Positions 23,201 to 35,800 of a stretch of DNA of 64,000 nucleotides are shown here, piece after piece. The position numbers and the translations under genes were made by a program. The DNA is from Paralichthys olivaceus (taxonomy: Eukaryota; Chordata; Actinopteri; Pleuronectiformes; Paralichthyidae), in assembly GCF_024713975.1 (NCBI RefSeq), contig NC_091100.1, positions 13,360,001 through 13,424,000 of the forward strand, read 5' to 3'. The first letter of the stretch is position 1. Each line of letters begins with the position of its first letter. The notes below the pieces were generated by a model. It ran no database searches. It was not told the DNA's origin and saw only the letters and a list, made by a program, of their open reading frames with translations.

Positions 23201-26200
23201 TGATTGAGCTCTGAAAGGCTTAAGTAAAATCACTAACCAGACCTAGAAAATATCTCAATGTGATTATCTTTAGAGCTACATTGATAAAAGGCTGTGTATT
23301 GAGGGTTTTTCCATTCAGCCCAGGTTGCTCCTCTTCCGCTTTGGCCTCACAGCAGTGGGCAGCTGAGAAGGACAGATGTGGTCCTCTTGGCCAACTAGAA
23401 GTAAAATGTGCTGAAGACTGAAAAGAAAGCTCAGATTGTAAAATCTCTGTTTAACTCTGTATTTTTTAAGCTTCTACTCGAACTTTAAATTCACTCCTGT
23501 GCTTTCAGGTCTCTGCCATCATTTGAATCAGAGCTGGATTGATTTACTGCTAACACAAACTGAACCTTTCCCACTGTTGTTGCTTCACCGTAAAAGCTTT
23601 TCGCTAGTGAATCAGAGCGTTACTTTCATTGTGAAGTTATAGATAATGCAGCAGAGCTTTATTAAAAGTTGAGATTAACAACTTTGTTTTTTGTCTGATA
23701 CAGTGTTGCAGCATAGCTCGACTAGCACAATGGAAAACCCGAAATGACAGATATTTGCTTATTACAGATTAGTAGGAAACTGATTATTTTGACCAATAAG
23801 AAACAACACTTCACAAGTATGAAGTTATAAATATTTTCTGAGAAGTTAATTTGTACATTGTAAAATGTAAGTATTTATATTTCACACAATTAAAAAGAAC
23901 AAGTGAGAAAATATTGATTTTCAGTAGCAGCATCAAAAGTCCAGTATCTGTAGTAGCTGCAGTTTTCATCATGTTAGATATGTAATTTATATATAGAAAT
24001 GATCTTGGTCGCCTACTGTGTGTTTAGAAACAGACTGTGTGTCAATGTGATTGTGTCGTTTGTATTGGATTCTGATCAGTACCTTCATTTGTATTGTTTT
24101 CCATTACCAGGAAGAGCGGTATCATAGATGTGATTGGTGGACAAACAGCCACCATCAGCAGGGTTGAAGGTCGACGCAGACACAACCTGGAGGGCAACAA
24201 TATCACTGTAAGCTGAAGTGAGAGTGTGTCTTTCACTCCATGGTGCCTTTAATTACTTTATTATTGTGTATATATAGTATATTACTGCAGCTTTCACTTG
24301 TGTTGATGTATAGAGCAGCAAACCTGGAGTTAAATTTTGGTTCAATTCCCCTGATTTCTAACTTTAGGGGACATTGTAGATTAAATTTCCAACCAGGAAA
24401 GTCAGGTTTCCTAGTTCAGATGATTGCACCATTATTTTGTATATTTTGTTTTGTTTCTTTTGCTCTGGTGAAATATTTACTACTCTCATTGAGTTACAGT
24501 GAAAAGAAACTGACTGTGTGCTCTCTGTCTGTGTGCAGGTGATCTCTGAACACTCCACGCCAGATGCTGAGCCCACTCCAGCTAAGATTCCCACCTTCTT
24601 TCCTCCTGGACCTCTTCCTCCGAACATACCCCCACCTCCATTTCTCCCTCCGCCACCAAATGTCAGCACTGCACCCCCACTCATCCCCCCACCCAGTAAG
24701 TTAATCTTTCTCACCTTGTCTATCAGTGTATTTTTTGTATTTGCATAATTCAGTTTTATTTGAATTTAAACTGACTTTTCATTCTTTATCTCCTTCCCCT
24801 CTTTCGCCCTCGCAGGGTTGCCCATTACTGTCCCTCCCCCTGGTTTTCCTCCTCCACCTAGTGGGCCCCCACCTGCAATCATCCCCACTATGGACAGGTA
24901 ACACACCTACACACAAGAACGCTAGAGCTATAACTACAGATTAATTTAAAATTCAACATAACTACATGAAATATTAGTGAAGATAATGTGATTTTTAAAA
25001 TGGTATCAGCAATTTCTGACTTGGATTGTATAGTGTACAACCAAAGTTAAATTTAAACAAACTTTCCCATGTGAAATATTATTTTTAAGAGTGTCCTATA
25101 GACTCACTACAAGTTTTTCTTCCTTAATACTACGTTGTAAATGGTTATTTCCTCATTAAAAAGCACACAGGTCTCACCCAAGAGGTTAAAGTTCTGTTTA
25201 TCTTCTTTACATAATTGCATATAGAAAAATAATCCCTACAAAGCTAAAATTAATGTGTAAACAGAAACACACACTCCCATGTACAGCAGCAACATGTTGT
25301 CTTTCCTCTGTTTCTACAGTGGCCACCCTGGAGGTTATGATGGACGCCCTGTTCCTCCGTATCCGTTCCCTCAAGGTGAAAATCTCTTTTATTTGAATTT
25401 TCTAACCCCAGCAACACAACAAATGCCACAGCTTGATTTTATTCCATTAACATCACATGAGATGCAACATGAGAGATCTGTTTTGACATGTTTGGGAAAT
25501 ATACACAAAACATTATTCACATACAGTGGAAACCACTGATAGTGATCACGGACATAGTAATCTAAAAGCTTGGATCAAATAGCTCGTTCCGATACAAATG
25601 TATGAAAAGACCCAAAATGAATGTAAGCAGACTTCCTGGTCATTGTAACCAAATTTTTCAAACATGTTGGACTGTAAAAAAGTATTTTTAACAGGCAAGT
25701 GTACAATGTTACCTTTCCCTCAAGTTCCAGGACTATCATACAGAAGCTAGGTAATACGTTTATAGTAATCAACTGCTAGTGATCATCTGGCCCAACACCT
25801 GTTCACTATGAGCAGTGCTCACTGTATTTGGGTTCAGTGTTTCAAAAGAATAAACATGCTTATCAGTGACAACCATGTCCCGTCTCTTTGGCTCTTCAGG
25901 TGCTTACCCTCCACCCATGGCTGGAGGTGTGCCTCCTCCATGGCCCCCAATGATGGACAACTCGAAACCCTGGGATTATTATCCCCGCCGAGACGACAAG
26001 AGAGAGAAGGACAGGGAGAGGCCCAGGGAGAGGACGCATGAGCGGGAGAGAGAAAGGGAGCACAGTCCTTCAGCTATGAGCTACACTAGGTGAGACAAAC
26101 ATGCACAAAGACATACTGGATATACTCTCTATGCTGGAGTGTGAGTTTCGTCTATTAGTTGCATTAATTCAGTCACAACATGCTGCCAACTGGGTTTTTA

Positions 26201-27296
26201 CTGCCATAGACCTGACCTCACGTTACATGACATAAATATAATGACAGTAAGTTTCACCCTGTGAAGTATATTATATAATTTTACATTGTTGAGTTGAGGA
26301 ATTGGAATTTGTCAGTGAAAAGTTTCATTGGAGCATCCTTGTTTAGTTTTTTGTCTTTAGCATTTTAAGCTTTGATGACTAGTGTTTGTTATAACTCATT
26401 GCTCACTGCACTTATCACAAATGAACCAATTCAATTTCACTGAAGAGAAAATTTCAAGCACTCTTACACTGAAGTCTGGATTTATTCTCCTGCTGCGTTC
26501 CTGTCTGAAAACAGCTGTACTCACAGACACAGAAAGATAAAATATCTCTTGATTTTCTGTCACATTCAACCATGTGAATGCGATTCTTTGCTATACATGC
26601 AATAACAATTGATTAAAGTAAAAGCTCTTGTTCTTTCAAATTCCACAGCGACGATGAGCGTTATCGTTACCGTGAATACCAGGAGCGTGGTTACGGAGAG
26701 CGCCATCGTGACCGGACGAGTCGAGAGAAAGAGGAAAGACACAGAGAGAGGCGGCACCGAGAAAAAGAGGAGGGACGCCACAAGTCCTCTCGCAGGTAAA
26801 TGATGACTCAAATTCTCTCTTGGATCAACTGATTGTTTGTTAAACCACTACACGGAATAATGGAAACCATATAAAAGAAGGGGTCAGTCGACAAACTTTA
26901 TATTTCTGTAACCGTACACCAAAATGTTTTCTGTCTTTCTTTTGTCTCTTTTCACTTTGTCCCAACCTTTGTGTCCTACCAAACACCTGTTCCTTTTGTT
27001 ACTGGAACCACACTGTCTGTGTTATTATCCTTTCCTTTGGGCCCCTTCTCCATTGCTCTTCACCTTTTATTTTTTCTTCACCCATTGATTTTCTTGCCCT
27101 TCCCTCCTCACCTCATCTGCATATCTCACTCTCTCGTCCTCTTTCCGTTAGCAGCAGCAGCAGGAGGAGGCACGACAGCGAGGAGGGCGACAGCCACCGG
27201 AGGCACAAACACAAGAAGAGCAAGAGAAGCAAGGAGGGCAAAGAGGCCAGCGAGGAAATCAGTGCAGACCAAGAAAACCAGGAGGCCATGGAGTAG
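19551..27296 (+). CDS. fip1l1: FIP1-like 1, subunit of the CPSF pre-mRNA 3'-end processing complex
   Basis: Nuclear factor that links CPSF to poly(A) polymerase and U-rich RNA upstream of the poly(A) site. Fifteen coding exons: 19551-19629, 19894-19948, 20483-20549, 20658-20770, 21205-21269, 21352-21462, 21621-21751, 22267-22385, 24111-24207, 24539-24695, 24816-24897, 25320-25375, 25900-26089, 26649-26795, 27152-27296. All have GT/AG borders and sum to 1614 bp (537 residues plus stop). Visible parts in order: acidic N-terminus (EEEEWLYG and a [12 protein letters not shown] run), the conserved Fip1 motif ([37 protein letters not shown]), [18 protein letters not shown], a proline-rich block, then an Arg/Glu/Asp-Arg-rich C-terminus ending in [15 protein letters not shown]. 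The length resembles human FIP1L1 (about 594, from memory). The TAG stop at 27294 follows EAME. Neighbour kit is divergent. FIP1L1 fuses to PDGFRA in human leukaemia, a known 4q12 link. Confidence 0.96.
20234..20284. repeat. (TG)n(TA)n microsatellite in fip1l1 intron 2
   Basis: A short TG run passes into about 20 TA units. Intronic. Confidence 0.95.
21925..22225 (+). mobile_element. 5'-truncated LINE (3' end of reverse-transcriptase ORF and tail) in fip1l1 intron 7
   Basis: One frame (about 21947-22094) reads [20 protein letters not shown] and then [10 protein letters not shown], ending in a stop. This matches the C-terminal end typical of fish LINE ORF2 proteins (pattern 'G.RAF...P.LWN.LP..IR...S...FKS.LKT.LF'). 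It is followed by 'aaagtgctctacaaataaa', a usual LINE tail. Only the last few hundred bases are present, so it is dead on arrival. It ends about 40 bp before fip1l1 exon 8. A family in the L2/CR1 or Tx1 group is likely, not proven. Confidence 0.75.
22788..22841 (+). CDS. fip1l1: Candidate in-frame cassette exon of fip1l1 (between exons 8 and 9)
   Basis: A 54-bp segment bordered by AG at 22786-22787 and by a strong GTAAGT donor at 22842. It has the same phase as its neighbours: exon 8 ends with two bases of a codon and exon 9 begins with one. Inclusion would add 18 residues, [18 protein letters not shown] plus the altered junction residue, with no stop and no frameshift, giving a 555-residue protein. 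The composition (Pro, Gln, Tyr) fits the linker between the Fip1 motif and the DVIGGQ block, where human FIP1L1 is also alternatively spliced. A second acceptor at 22802-22803 would give 38 bp and shift the frame. No transcript evidence is available here. Confidence 0.55.
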
Positions 27297-27836
27297 TGAT
27301 TGCCTCTACACGTCGTTACTCTCTCTCTCTTTGTCTGCCTCCATTCCCGTCTGTTCATCCATTCCCCCACCATGATGAGAGAGAAGGAAAGCGAGAAGAC
27401 GAGGGCAGACCAACAAAACCAGAAAGTTGCCTAGTGATCGATGTGTCCTGTCACTCCCCTCTCCATCAGTCTCCATCCTCCCCTGCTGTCGTTCATCCTC
27501 ACCATCACTTCAGAGAATTGATGAACCTTGGGGAGGTGGTGAGGGAGGGATGTTTGTCCTCTTATTTCATCTATCTCTCCATCTTTAACTGACATCAGTC
27601 TTCACCCACCACCTTTCTCCCCCAGATCTTTTCTCCGAGCACCGCTGTAACAACTGTCCTGCTCAGAGATTTTACTGTGTAGTCAGGACGATCAGCTGAA
27701 TTTTCTCTTTTCCTGTCATTTGGTTTGTTTGTTGTCCTTTTGTTCTTGTATAAACACCTGACACCTGTAGAAAGCTGTCAGTCTAAGTTCAAGTAAAAAA
27801 CCTTTTTGATAAGTCGGCTTTTTGTGGCTTTTTTGG

Positions 27837-27842
27837 AATAAA
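27837..27842 (+). promoter_or_regulatory. fip1l1: Candidate poly(A) signal of fip1l1
   Basis: AATAAA about 540 bases after the stop codon, in a T-rich context and before the Tc1-type element. It gives a 3' UTR of ordinary length. Confidence 0.6.
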
Positions 27843-27970
27843 TACATCAATAATTCTTTACTTTCCCAGTAATTGTTAATATTAATCTTTAACAGGTATT
27901 AAGCAAATGTAGTCTACTCATTATGCATTGGTGAAATATCTTAATATCATTCTCTACTCAAATATGAGTT

Positions 27971-29355
27971 TACAACCCCGACTCAGAAAAAGCTGGAACA
28001 GTTTGCAAAATACAAATAAAAAACGACAGCAGTGATTTCTAAAATAAATTTGACTTGTATTTCATTGCAGACAGTATGAACATAGTTTATTTTGTGTTTT
28101 GTCTGCTCAACTTCAATATATTTGCAAATATACATCCATTCCTGCCATTCAGGCCTGGAACACATTCCAAATAAAGTTTGGACAGGGGCCATGTAGGGCT
28201 AGTAATGAGGTAGAATGATTAAAAGATGAATCTGAAATAGGTGATGTCAACAGATGATTGTAATCATGATTTGGTACAAAAGTAGTATCCAGGAAAGGCC
28301 TTTAGGAGCAAAGAGGGGCCGAGGATAGCCAGTTTGCCAACAAATGTGAAAATATTATTGAAATGTTTAAAAAAAGTGTTCGTCAAATAAACATAGGGAG
28401 GGATTTGGACATTTCATCCTCTACAGTGCATAACATTAAAAGATTCAAGGAATCTAGAGGAATTTCAGTGTGTAAAGTGGAAGGGTGCAAGCCTAATTTG
28501 ACTAACTGCTCTCTGATCCTTTAGACGACACTGCATCAAGAACCCTCATTCATCCATAAGTGATATAACCACATGATTCAGGATTTTCTTGGCAAACGTT
28601 TGTCAAGTACTACAATACGTAGTTACAGCCACAAATGCCAGTTAAAACTTTACTTACTCGAAGGCATCTGGGATAAACCAAAACACAGTGGAAACGTGTA
28701 TTGTGGTCAGATGAGTCAGTATTTCAGGTTGTATTTTTTGAAGAAATGGACGTTGTGTTCTCTGGACTAACGAAAAGGACCACCCAGACTGTTATCAGCA
28801 AAAAGTCCAAAAGTCAGGGTCTATCACGGAATGTGGTTTTGTCATTGCTCTTCGAAAAGGTAACTTACACGTCTGTGATGGCACAATCAATGCCGAAAAG
28901 TACACAGAGATTTTGGAGCAGCATATGTTGCCTTCAAGACATCTTTTCCAGGTACATTGCAACAAGACATTGCAAAACCACATTCTGCACACATTACAAA
29001 GGCATGGAGGAGAGGATGGGGGGTGGGGGTGCTGGATTGGCCTGCGTGCAGTCCCGACTTGTCCACAAGAGATTGTATGGCGCATTTTGAAATGCAAAAT
29101 TCCCAGTACTGTAGCACAACTTAAAGACTTGTTTGCAGGAAGAATGGGACAAAATGACACCTGAAATGCTTCATCACTGTGTCTCTTCAGTCCCTAAATG
29201 TCTTTTGTGTTGTGAAAAGTAATGGCAACATTACAATGTGGTGAAAGTTTTACTGTCCCAACTCTCTTTGAAATATGTTGCAAGAATCAAAATTGAAATA
29301 AGTGAATTTTGAAAAAAACTATCAAATTTAGAAAAGTTTTGTGTTTTAGGTAGAT
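27971..29355 (+). mobile_element. Decayed Tc1/mariner-type transposon copy
   Basis: The left end 'tacaaccccgactcagaaa' is a well-known fish DNA transposon terminus, followed by a long terminal segment (to about 28190) that is the reverse-complement type of the usual right end. The interior carries a transposase remnant on the plus strand in several frames: a 'TGGTCAGATGAGTCAGTATT' segment (W-S-D-E-S-V-F, the first catalytic region), WPACSPDLS-like coding near 29038 and 'KTCLQEEWDK'-like coding near 29125-29150. The frame is interrupted several times and part of the middle catalytic region is lost, so it cannot encode a working transposase. The right end does not mirror the left one fully. It lies between fip1l1 and the first lipocalin. 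Confidence 0.85.
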
Positions 29356-29906
29356 TTTCCACCACTTCACATGGAATCTTTGTCCAGTACACGTGCACAT
29401 GTTTACGCAACGTTTGTGTATTTTCAATGTGTTCTTAAATGGTCACATTTATCTATGAGGATCAACATGCAGAGCACAGTTATCAGCAGGAGAGGACAAA
29501 GCTCAAGAAAACTTCTAAATAATGTTTGATTTGAAAATACTGCAAACAGAAAAGCTTCCTTCCCTTGGCTGCAACCTATTGAAGTAATAATATATAATTT
29601 TATGTCTTATTTAGTGTGTTTCAACTTTTATGTCCTTTCTATCAAGTGATCATCTTATGAAATGTGATATATTGTTATAGATTAAAATACAGTTTAAAGC
29701 ATAGAGCAGCCACAAATACTTTGAGTTGCACGATTAAAATGCCCCCCCCCTCCCCGCGCTGCTGTTTGCTCTGATTACATGAGCTCAGAGAGATCAATAG
29801 AGGCAGTGGATGTAGACATTTACCTGGAGACAACATAAAAAGGGCCTCAGCACACAGGAGCCGCAGAAGATTCTCCTGAGGAGAAGTGAGTAGAGCCATC
29901 TAGAGG

Positions 29907-31602
29907 ATGAAGTGTGTTGTTGTGTTGCTGAGTCTCCTCTCAGTGGGATGCTCCGCTCCTGTGAGTTCCTGCGAAAGTCTGACTGAACCAATCACCATCA
30001 GCAAAGAGGAGGTAAGTGTTCAACTCTGCATTTTATATATTTCATTTCAGTCCACTCAGAATAAGAAGTCACGACTGTTTATTTAAGAAGTAAGCAAACT
30101 AGTTTTAAAGATCCAATGTGTAGCATTCATTAGCAGAAACAGAATTTAGTTTTTATAATTATCTTTTCATTAGTAAAAAAACAACCTTCATATCAAGGAG
30201 TGGATCCTCTTCCATGTTGCAACACCAAACAAACAAATAAGATTAAAAAAGTGTTCTCACCAGCCCTACCTTTAAATGTAGGTGTTAACATGGAAGAATG
30301 TGAATGTGATGTGAACCCAGTAATGTTTTAAATGACCCTTTCACAATGACTCCACACCACGTCAGGTTGAGAAACACTAATACATATTACGTGCTCGGTC
30401 CGTGTGCTCCAGATGTTGGGTAGATGGCTGTACATCGGGGGAAGCACTAACTTCCCAGGAAGCCGCTCGCTGGGCCACCTGCTGACCAATGTCTGGTTGA
30501 ATATCTCTGAGACTTCCGAGAGCAACATCCTGAAACTCATCCAGACTCAGAGAATGTAATGTAGAAGCCGTTTTCAGCCATGAACTGGAAAATGTCTGAA
30601 CCCAATATTTCGACCATTATCACACAAAGTTCTTGAATCTCGTTGTCTTTCCAGGTTGACATCCTCTATAAGCATGGCAACTCTTTTTCATATGTTAGAA
30701 AAATCATCAACTGTGAATTCTCTAGACATTTTTTGTATCTTCACATGGACTTTCTGGACATTTAGAGTAGAGTAGACTCTTGTGGTATTAACTTCTGATG
30801 TAGCTTTTCTTTTCTTCCTCACAGATTCAATGAATGTTCGAGCTTAATGTACAACGTGACCTTTGAGAACAGCACGATGTTAGTAGGTAAGTGATGAGCA
30901 GCCATCATGTGAGTAAGATCCTAAAACCTGCATTAAAATCCATTCAATTGCTTGTGTGTGTGTGTTTTTACAGAGCAACCTTTCCACCTGAAGGAAGTCT
31001 ATCTGCCGACTGACTGCTCAGACTGTCTGGTCGTCCATGAAGAAGTTATCGCTGACGAAGACAAGTTTACCAGTCTTCTGCTTTTCAGTAAGAAATACTG
31101 ATTCATTGACTCCAAAATTCTGAATGAACTCTTTCTGTACACAGTAAAGGGAATACATAGTTTTCTGATGAAATCATTCTAAACCAGGCAGCTATTATTT
31201 GGGAACTGAACAGTTTTTGTAAGACATACAAATAAAAAACGTCTTTATTTTCCAGGCAGGGGACAGAACGTCTCTGCCGACACTCGGGAGATGCTCATAA
31301 GACAAGCAAAATGTCTCAACATTCAGTCGCCCATAATGCTAAAACCAAACAACGGTGAGAGTTTTTATCGTAATTTTTTGTCTCTACCTGTTGAGCCTCC
31401 ATAATATGACTCAGAGGTGATGTTTGCTTTGTGACTTATTATTGTTTTAATGTGCACATGTACAGAAATCTGTCCAGACAACACTCCGTCTTTAGGGGGA
31501 CTCCGCACCCTTAACCCCTTGTTTGAGGCCAAGAGGGGACATCAAGTCTTGAGATTTCTGGACACTTTTTTTGATTTGTTTGTGAACGATGATGATGATT
31601 GA
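29907..31602 (+). CDS. Lipocalin, alpha-1-acid glycoprotein / saxitoxin-tetrodotoxin-binding protein type (tandem copy 1)
   Basis: Predicted secreted plasma lipocalin that would carry small hydrophobic ligands. Six exons: 29907-30011, 30413-30555, 30825-30886, 30974-31087, 31256-31354, 31466-31602; 660 bp, 219 residues plus stop. A signal peptide (MKCVVVLLSLLSVGCSA) precedes PVSSCESLTEPITI. The lipocalin G-x-W motif appears as LGRWLYIGG at the start of exon 2. Cysteines in NECSS, DCSDCLVV, AKCLNI and EICPDN align with orosomucoid and with copy 2. Asn-x-Ser/Thr sites are frequent. The C-terminus ends NDDDD. The family includes mammalian AGP and fish PSTBP and tributyltin-binding proteins; which ligand this one binds cannot be told from sequence. 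Copy 2 begins 1.25 kb downstream in the same direction with the same exon plan. Confidence 0.88.
30100..30290. repeat. MITE fragment in lipocalin 1 intron 1
   Basis: 'aaagatccaatgtgtagcat' is followed by A/T-rich sequence and ends near 'cctacctttaaatg', a decayed relative of the element at 17675-18052. No coding content. Confidence 0.45.
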
Positions 31603-31667
31603 TTTGTGTCACAAGTCATTTTGAATGAGTAAACATACATTTTTACTGATATACAGTAACAGTATGT

Positions 31668-31673
31668 AATAAA
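31668..31673 (+). promoter_or_regulatory. Candidate poly(A) signal of lipocalin 1
   Basis: AATAAA 66 bases after the stop, with another AATAAA-like hexamer about 20 bases further on. Confidence 0.65.
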
Positions 31674-32084
31674 TACAATTAATAATTAAATAAAAAATGT
31701 AGTGGCTGCCTTATTTTCTCCTTATTATTGATACTTATGATAGAGGATAAAATGACCGGATACAAAGATTTCATGGTTGAATATGTATAAAAATGTCATA
31801 AGTACATTTCCATCCAATAGAAATCTTGTTGTACACCAATGAACGTGTAACAATATATATATAGAGTCCCCGTCACTCAATTACACACAGTGTTATTTTT
31901 TTATATGCATACAGGAAAAAAATAAATAGACCTAATCTGTCGTAGACTTGTTTCATTTGTTTTGGCATTAGAATAAATGGACTCCAGAGGACCAAGGCTG
32001 CTGATCAATTATTAGCAAATTAAGTCAAAGGTGATATATGACAACATTATCATTAATTTCCTGCATATTTGGAGATGTGATTTT

Positions 32085-32230
32085 GCCATTTAAAGATATA
32101 ATATGTAACAATTCTACACTAAAATGTCTAAAAGCAACCAGACCTATGATACCTTTTTGACTTGTTATTATTGTTATTATTGTTTTGACCGAGAGACCCC
32201 ATATTGTATGTTTAAGTCCAATAGTCACTC
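32085..32230. repeat. MITE-like fragment between the two lipocalins
   Basis: 'taaagatataatatgtaaca' then 'attctacactaaaatgtcta' and an ATT-repeat is a pattern I recall from teleost MITEs starting 'TTAAAGRTMYARTRTGTA'. The right border is unclear. The rest of the 31.6-32.85 kb spacer shows nothing but AT-rich DNA and, close to the second gene, its promoter. Confidence 0.45.
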
Positions 32231-32849
32231 TCCTATAAGCTCTTTTTTGGTCTCCACTATCTTCTTGAGGTTTTTGCTCTGAAAAACAGTTGCCTTCTTC
32301 AACTAAATCTAAAGCCAGTTATTTGTTATTGGATTTCCAGCTAATGTTAGGGTGTACTCAGATTAGTTATATACCAATAAACATTCCACTCTCTCTAATA
32401 TTTTAAAGTGAGTGAATTACATTAAATTACATATTGTTTACTGCATGACATGTACTTGACAGCTTCAGTTTCTTGCAGATTCAGATATATTATACAAAAT
32501 ATAAATAACACATTATTAATTATTATTTTTATGATCATATTATGAATTTGAACTTACAAGTTAAGGTGTGATAAGGAAAACGAACCGAACTTTATGTGAA
32601 GAATTTAAAATCCATTGATGTATAATATGCACCATTCTGCATACAGATTCTTTTAGTTTGGGTAACAGTATTCATACTCTTATTCCACCGCTGACCTTCA
32701 TGTGTCAACCACATTGTGACACAAGTGTAAACAGAGGAGGGTTTCATGTGGGATGAGCCTCTGATGCACCAGTTTTGTCCTGAAGAAGACGCAGTCGGCT
32801 TCAAACTGTGACCATTGAGATACACAGACACACTGATTCAGGAGCCACG

Positions 32850-35800
32850 ATGATGGAGGTCGTTTATGTTGCTGTGGCTGCGCTCAGTCTTCTGTCTGTC
32901 GGACAGGCGGCTCCTATGACGAGCTGTAAGACTCTAACTCAACCTGTTGTAATGCAGGGAAGAGAGCAGGTAAGACGCACTCTCTCATCTCACTTTCCAC
33001 CAGTCTCTCACAATCTCACTTCATGCATATTGTTCTATTTTGAATGTGAGCATATCTGTCATTTTTACGTAACTGAGGTTGGGACTGTTGCTTTCAGCTG
33101 CTGGGGAAATGGATATTCATAGCAGAAAGCACAGACATCACAGGGACCGCGGCGCTGACGAAGCTGTTAGTGGAGAGCGTCTGGAGCAAAATCACCGCTG
33201 CCAACGAGAGTGATGCCATCAATCTTCATCAAGTTCAAAGAATGTAACATAAAGCTTAATCTAAGGAGTTAATCAAAAATACTGCCGTCACATTTCACTC
33301 CAAACCACAGAAATCCATCTTAAAGTCTAGCCTAGAGTGTTTTTTTGCCAAATAAAAAAAAAAACTGATTGCACAATTTCACCTTTTTTAATGTTATGTA
33401 TTTTATTTGTACTTGTGAAAGGTTAGGCCGATGCTTCTCTGTCACAGCTAAGATGACGTTGCGAGACAACACTCTGTATATGGGTGAGTATTGATGGAAC
33501 CTGCACTGTACAACAGATATGGACTTTGTGTCTAGCATTGCAAACAGCCAGTGTTGATTTGTGTTGATATGTGTGTGTAAATGTATTTGTGTGTCCATAG
33601 TGCAACCTTACTCTTCTCAATCCATCCTGCTGAACACTGGCTGCTCCGACTGCCTTGTTATCCTTTCAAAGTCGATCATACAAGGAAGAACACTGAGTGG
33701 CATGCAGCTCATTAGTAAGAATAACGACACACAAACTGATGGGAGATGTAGTCTGTCTGTTCTCTGCTGATCCACTAAATGAAATACCTAATTTATCAAG
33801 ATACTTCATTATTGCGGTGATGCAAAAATCCTATATAATCCAATAATGTCATGACACAATATGGACTGTATAGATGGACAACAAGCTGCATAAAAGTGAA
33901 GCCAAATGGTCTCTATCGCCACCTTGTGGCTGGCTACAGTGTAGGTCATACACCCTGCCCCCCATGACTGTGACTGGGACATGTATCAAACTAAAGATCA
34001 AATAGATTTTTCTCAAAATATGTTTTCTGTCAGGTAAAGTAGTTTTTATTACACATTTGTTCAAGTTCGCATTTTTTCCACTAAGTTTGGTTTTGATAAG
34101 TTACTTGATGCTATAAAACGGCCGAAACATTATGATTGACAGCTAAGATTGACTCACGATTGATTGAGTCTTCAAATGCAATAAAGGGCAGCTTTCATAT
34201 CAGGGGTATTTATTATTTATTTCTGGATAGTCGGAAGAAGTCGGATATGGAGGACGAGAAATGACTTAAGTGGAAATAAATAAATGTGGAAATAAATGAA
34301 TAAATAAATGAATAAATAAATGTGGAAATAAATCAATAAATGTGGAAATAAATCAATAAATGTGGAAATAAATAAATAAATGTCTTAGTTTTATTTCCAC
34401 ATTTATTTATTTCCAAGTTTATTTATTTCTGTATTTCTGTGTCATATGCAAATGAGTAAGGGCGGTCCAAACCTCAGTCTTGAGCAGGATTGGCCACAGG
34501 AGTGTGATGATCCAGTTCTACTGTTGTGCAGTAGCTGCTGTTTGCAGTGTTGAGTTAGTTCACACTTAAAAACAACGAGTTCATAGTTCATCTTTTATTG
34601 GGATGATTTAGTAACAGATTTACGTGTTGAGTTATTAATCCATGGTGTCTGATCATGTCTGCGTGTCGCTCCGGTCATTTTATCACTGAGTCCTGACTGT
34701 GAGCGTCTCCTCTCATGTTGTATTGAGCACAACATGTTGACAAGTCATTTTTCATGATGTTTAAATGAGTTTAATAAACTCTGGAATCAAACAAACACTA
34801 AGTAACTTCATGTACTGATCAGGTCATGATAACTAGTGATGAGAGTTTATTAGTTACAGTGAGAGCAGCTCAAAGAGGAGGAGGAAACAGAATGAACTAG
34901 TGATGAGAGTTTATTAGTTACAGTGAGAGCAGCTCAGAGAGGAGGAGGAATCAGAAACTCCAGCTCGATACAAACCAACTGCAGCTTCAGCTCTGATCAT
35001 GAAGCAGCTGATCACTGAGCAGCTTTTTCCTTTTTCCTGATAATATTTTTTACTTAAGTGGGATTTCACAGCACTTTGCTTTGCAATGGAGTATTTTTGC
35101 ATTGATACATTGTAGTTTTACTTAATATAAGTCATCTAAAGGATGTGATAGGCCACCTCTCCCACGGGTGTCAGAATTTCATGTTGTCATATTTCTTGAC
35201 TGGGAGTCACTAGTGCCTCCTACTGGCACAATGGGGATGCTGAGATACTTTTGTCTGTCTCCTTGTGTTTTAATCTTTGAAATTACTTGAATGACTGTGC
35301 ATACACCCACTAATACATCTGCTTTTCACCTGCTCTGTCCTTCAGGCAAGAGAAGTAATGTGTCTGTTGCTGAGATTCAAGAGTTTAGGAGGCAGGTAGA
35401 GTGTCTGAACTTACCACAGCCTGCTGTCATGGACCCAGAGAATGGTTCGTTCATATGAGTTTTATTGTTTACTCACTGTGAATAAGCTCTATATTTCTTT
35501 TTTTATCATGTGAAAAGTTAAAGGGTTCACGTTTTTACCATGCACATGAATCCAGAAGCTGCAGTTTCTCTCAACTGTTTAACAATTAACAAACTAAATA
35601 CAGCACAACCAACAGTAAAATGCATATCTGTTCCATAAATACATACAAACCTTATATTTACAAGTGAAGTTAGATTTATATTAGATCACACACGTTTTTC
35701 ATTATGCCTTTAAACATTCGAAGCACTGGATTGACTGTGGGATGATAAACTTGTATACTTGTGTATCTCGACGTTGCAGGTTTTTGTTCAGATGATTCTC

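Noticed and set aside
28573-29164. Several frames on both strands that could be read as genes
   Set aside because: They are parts and shadows of the decayed Tc1-type transposase region.
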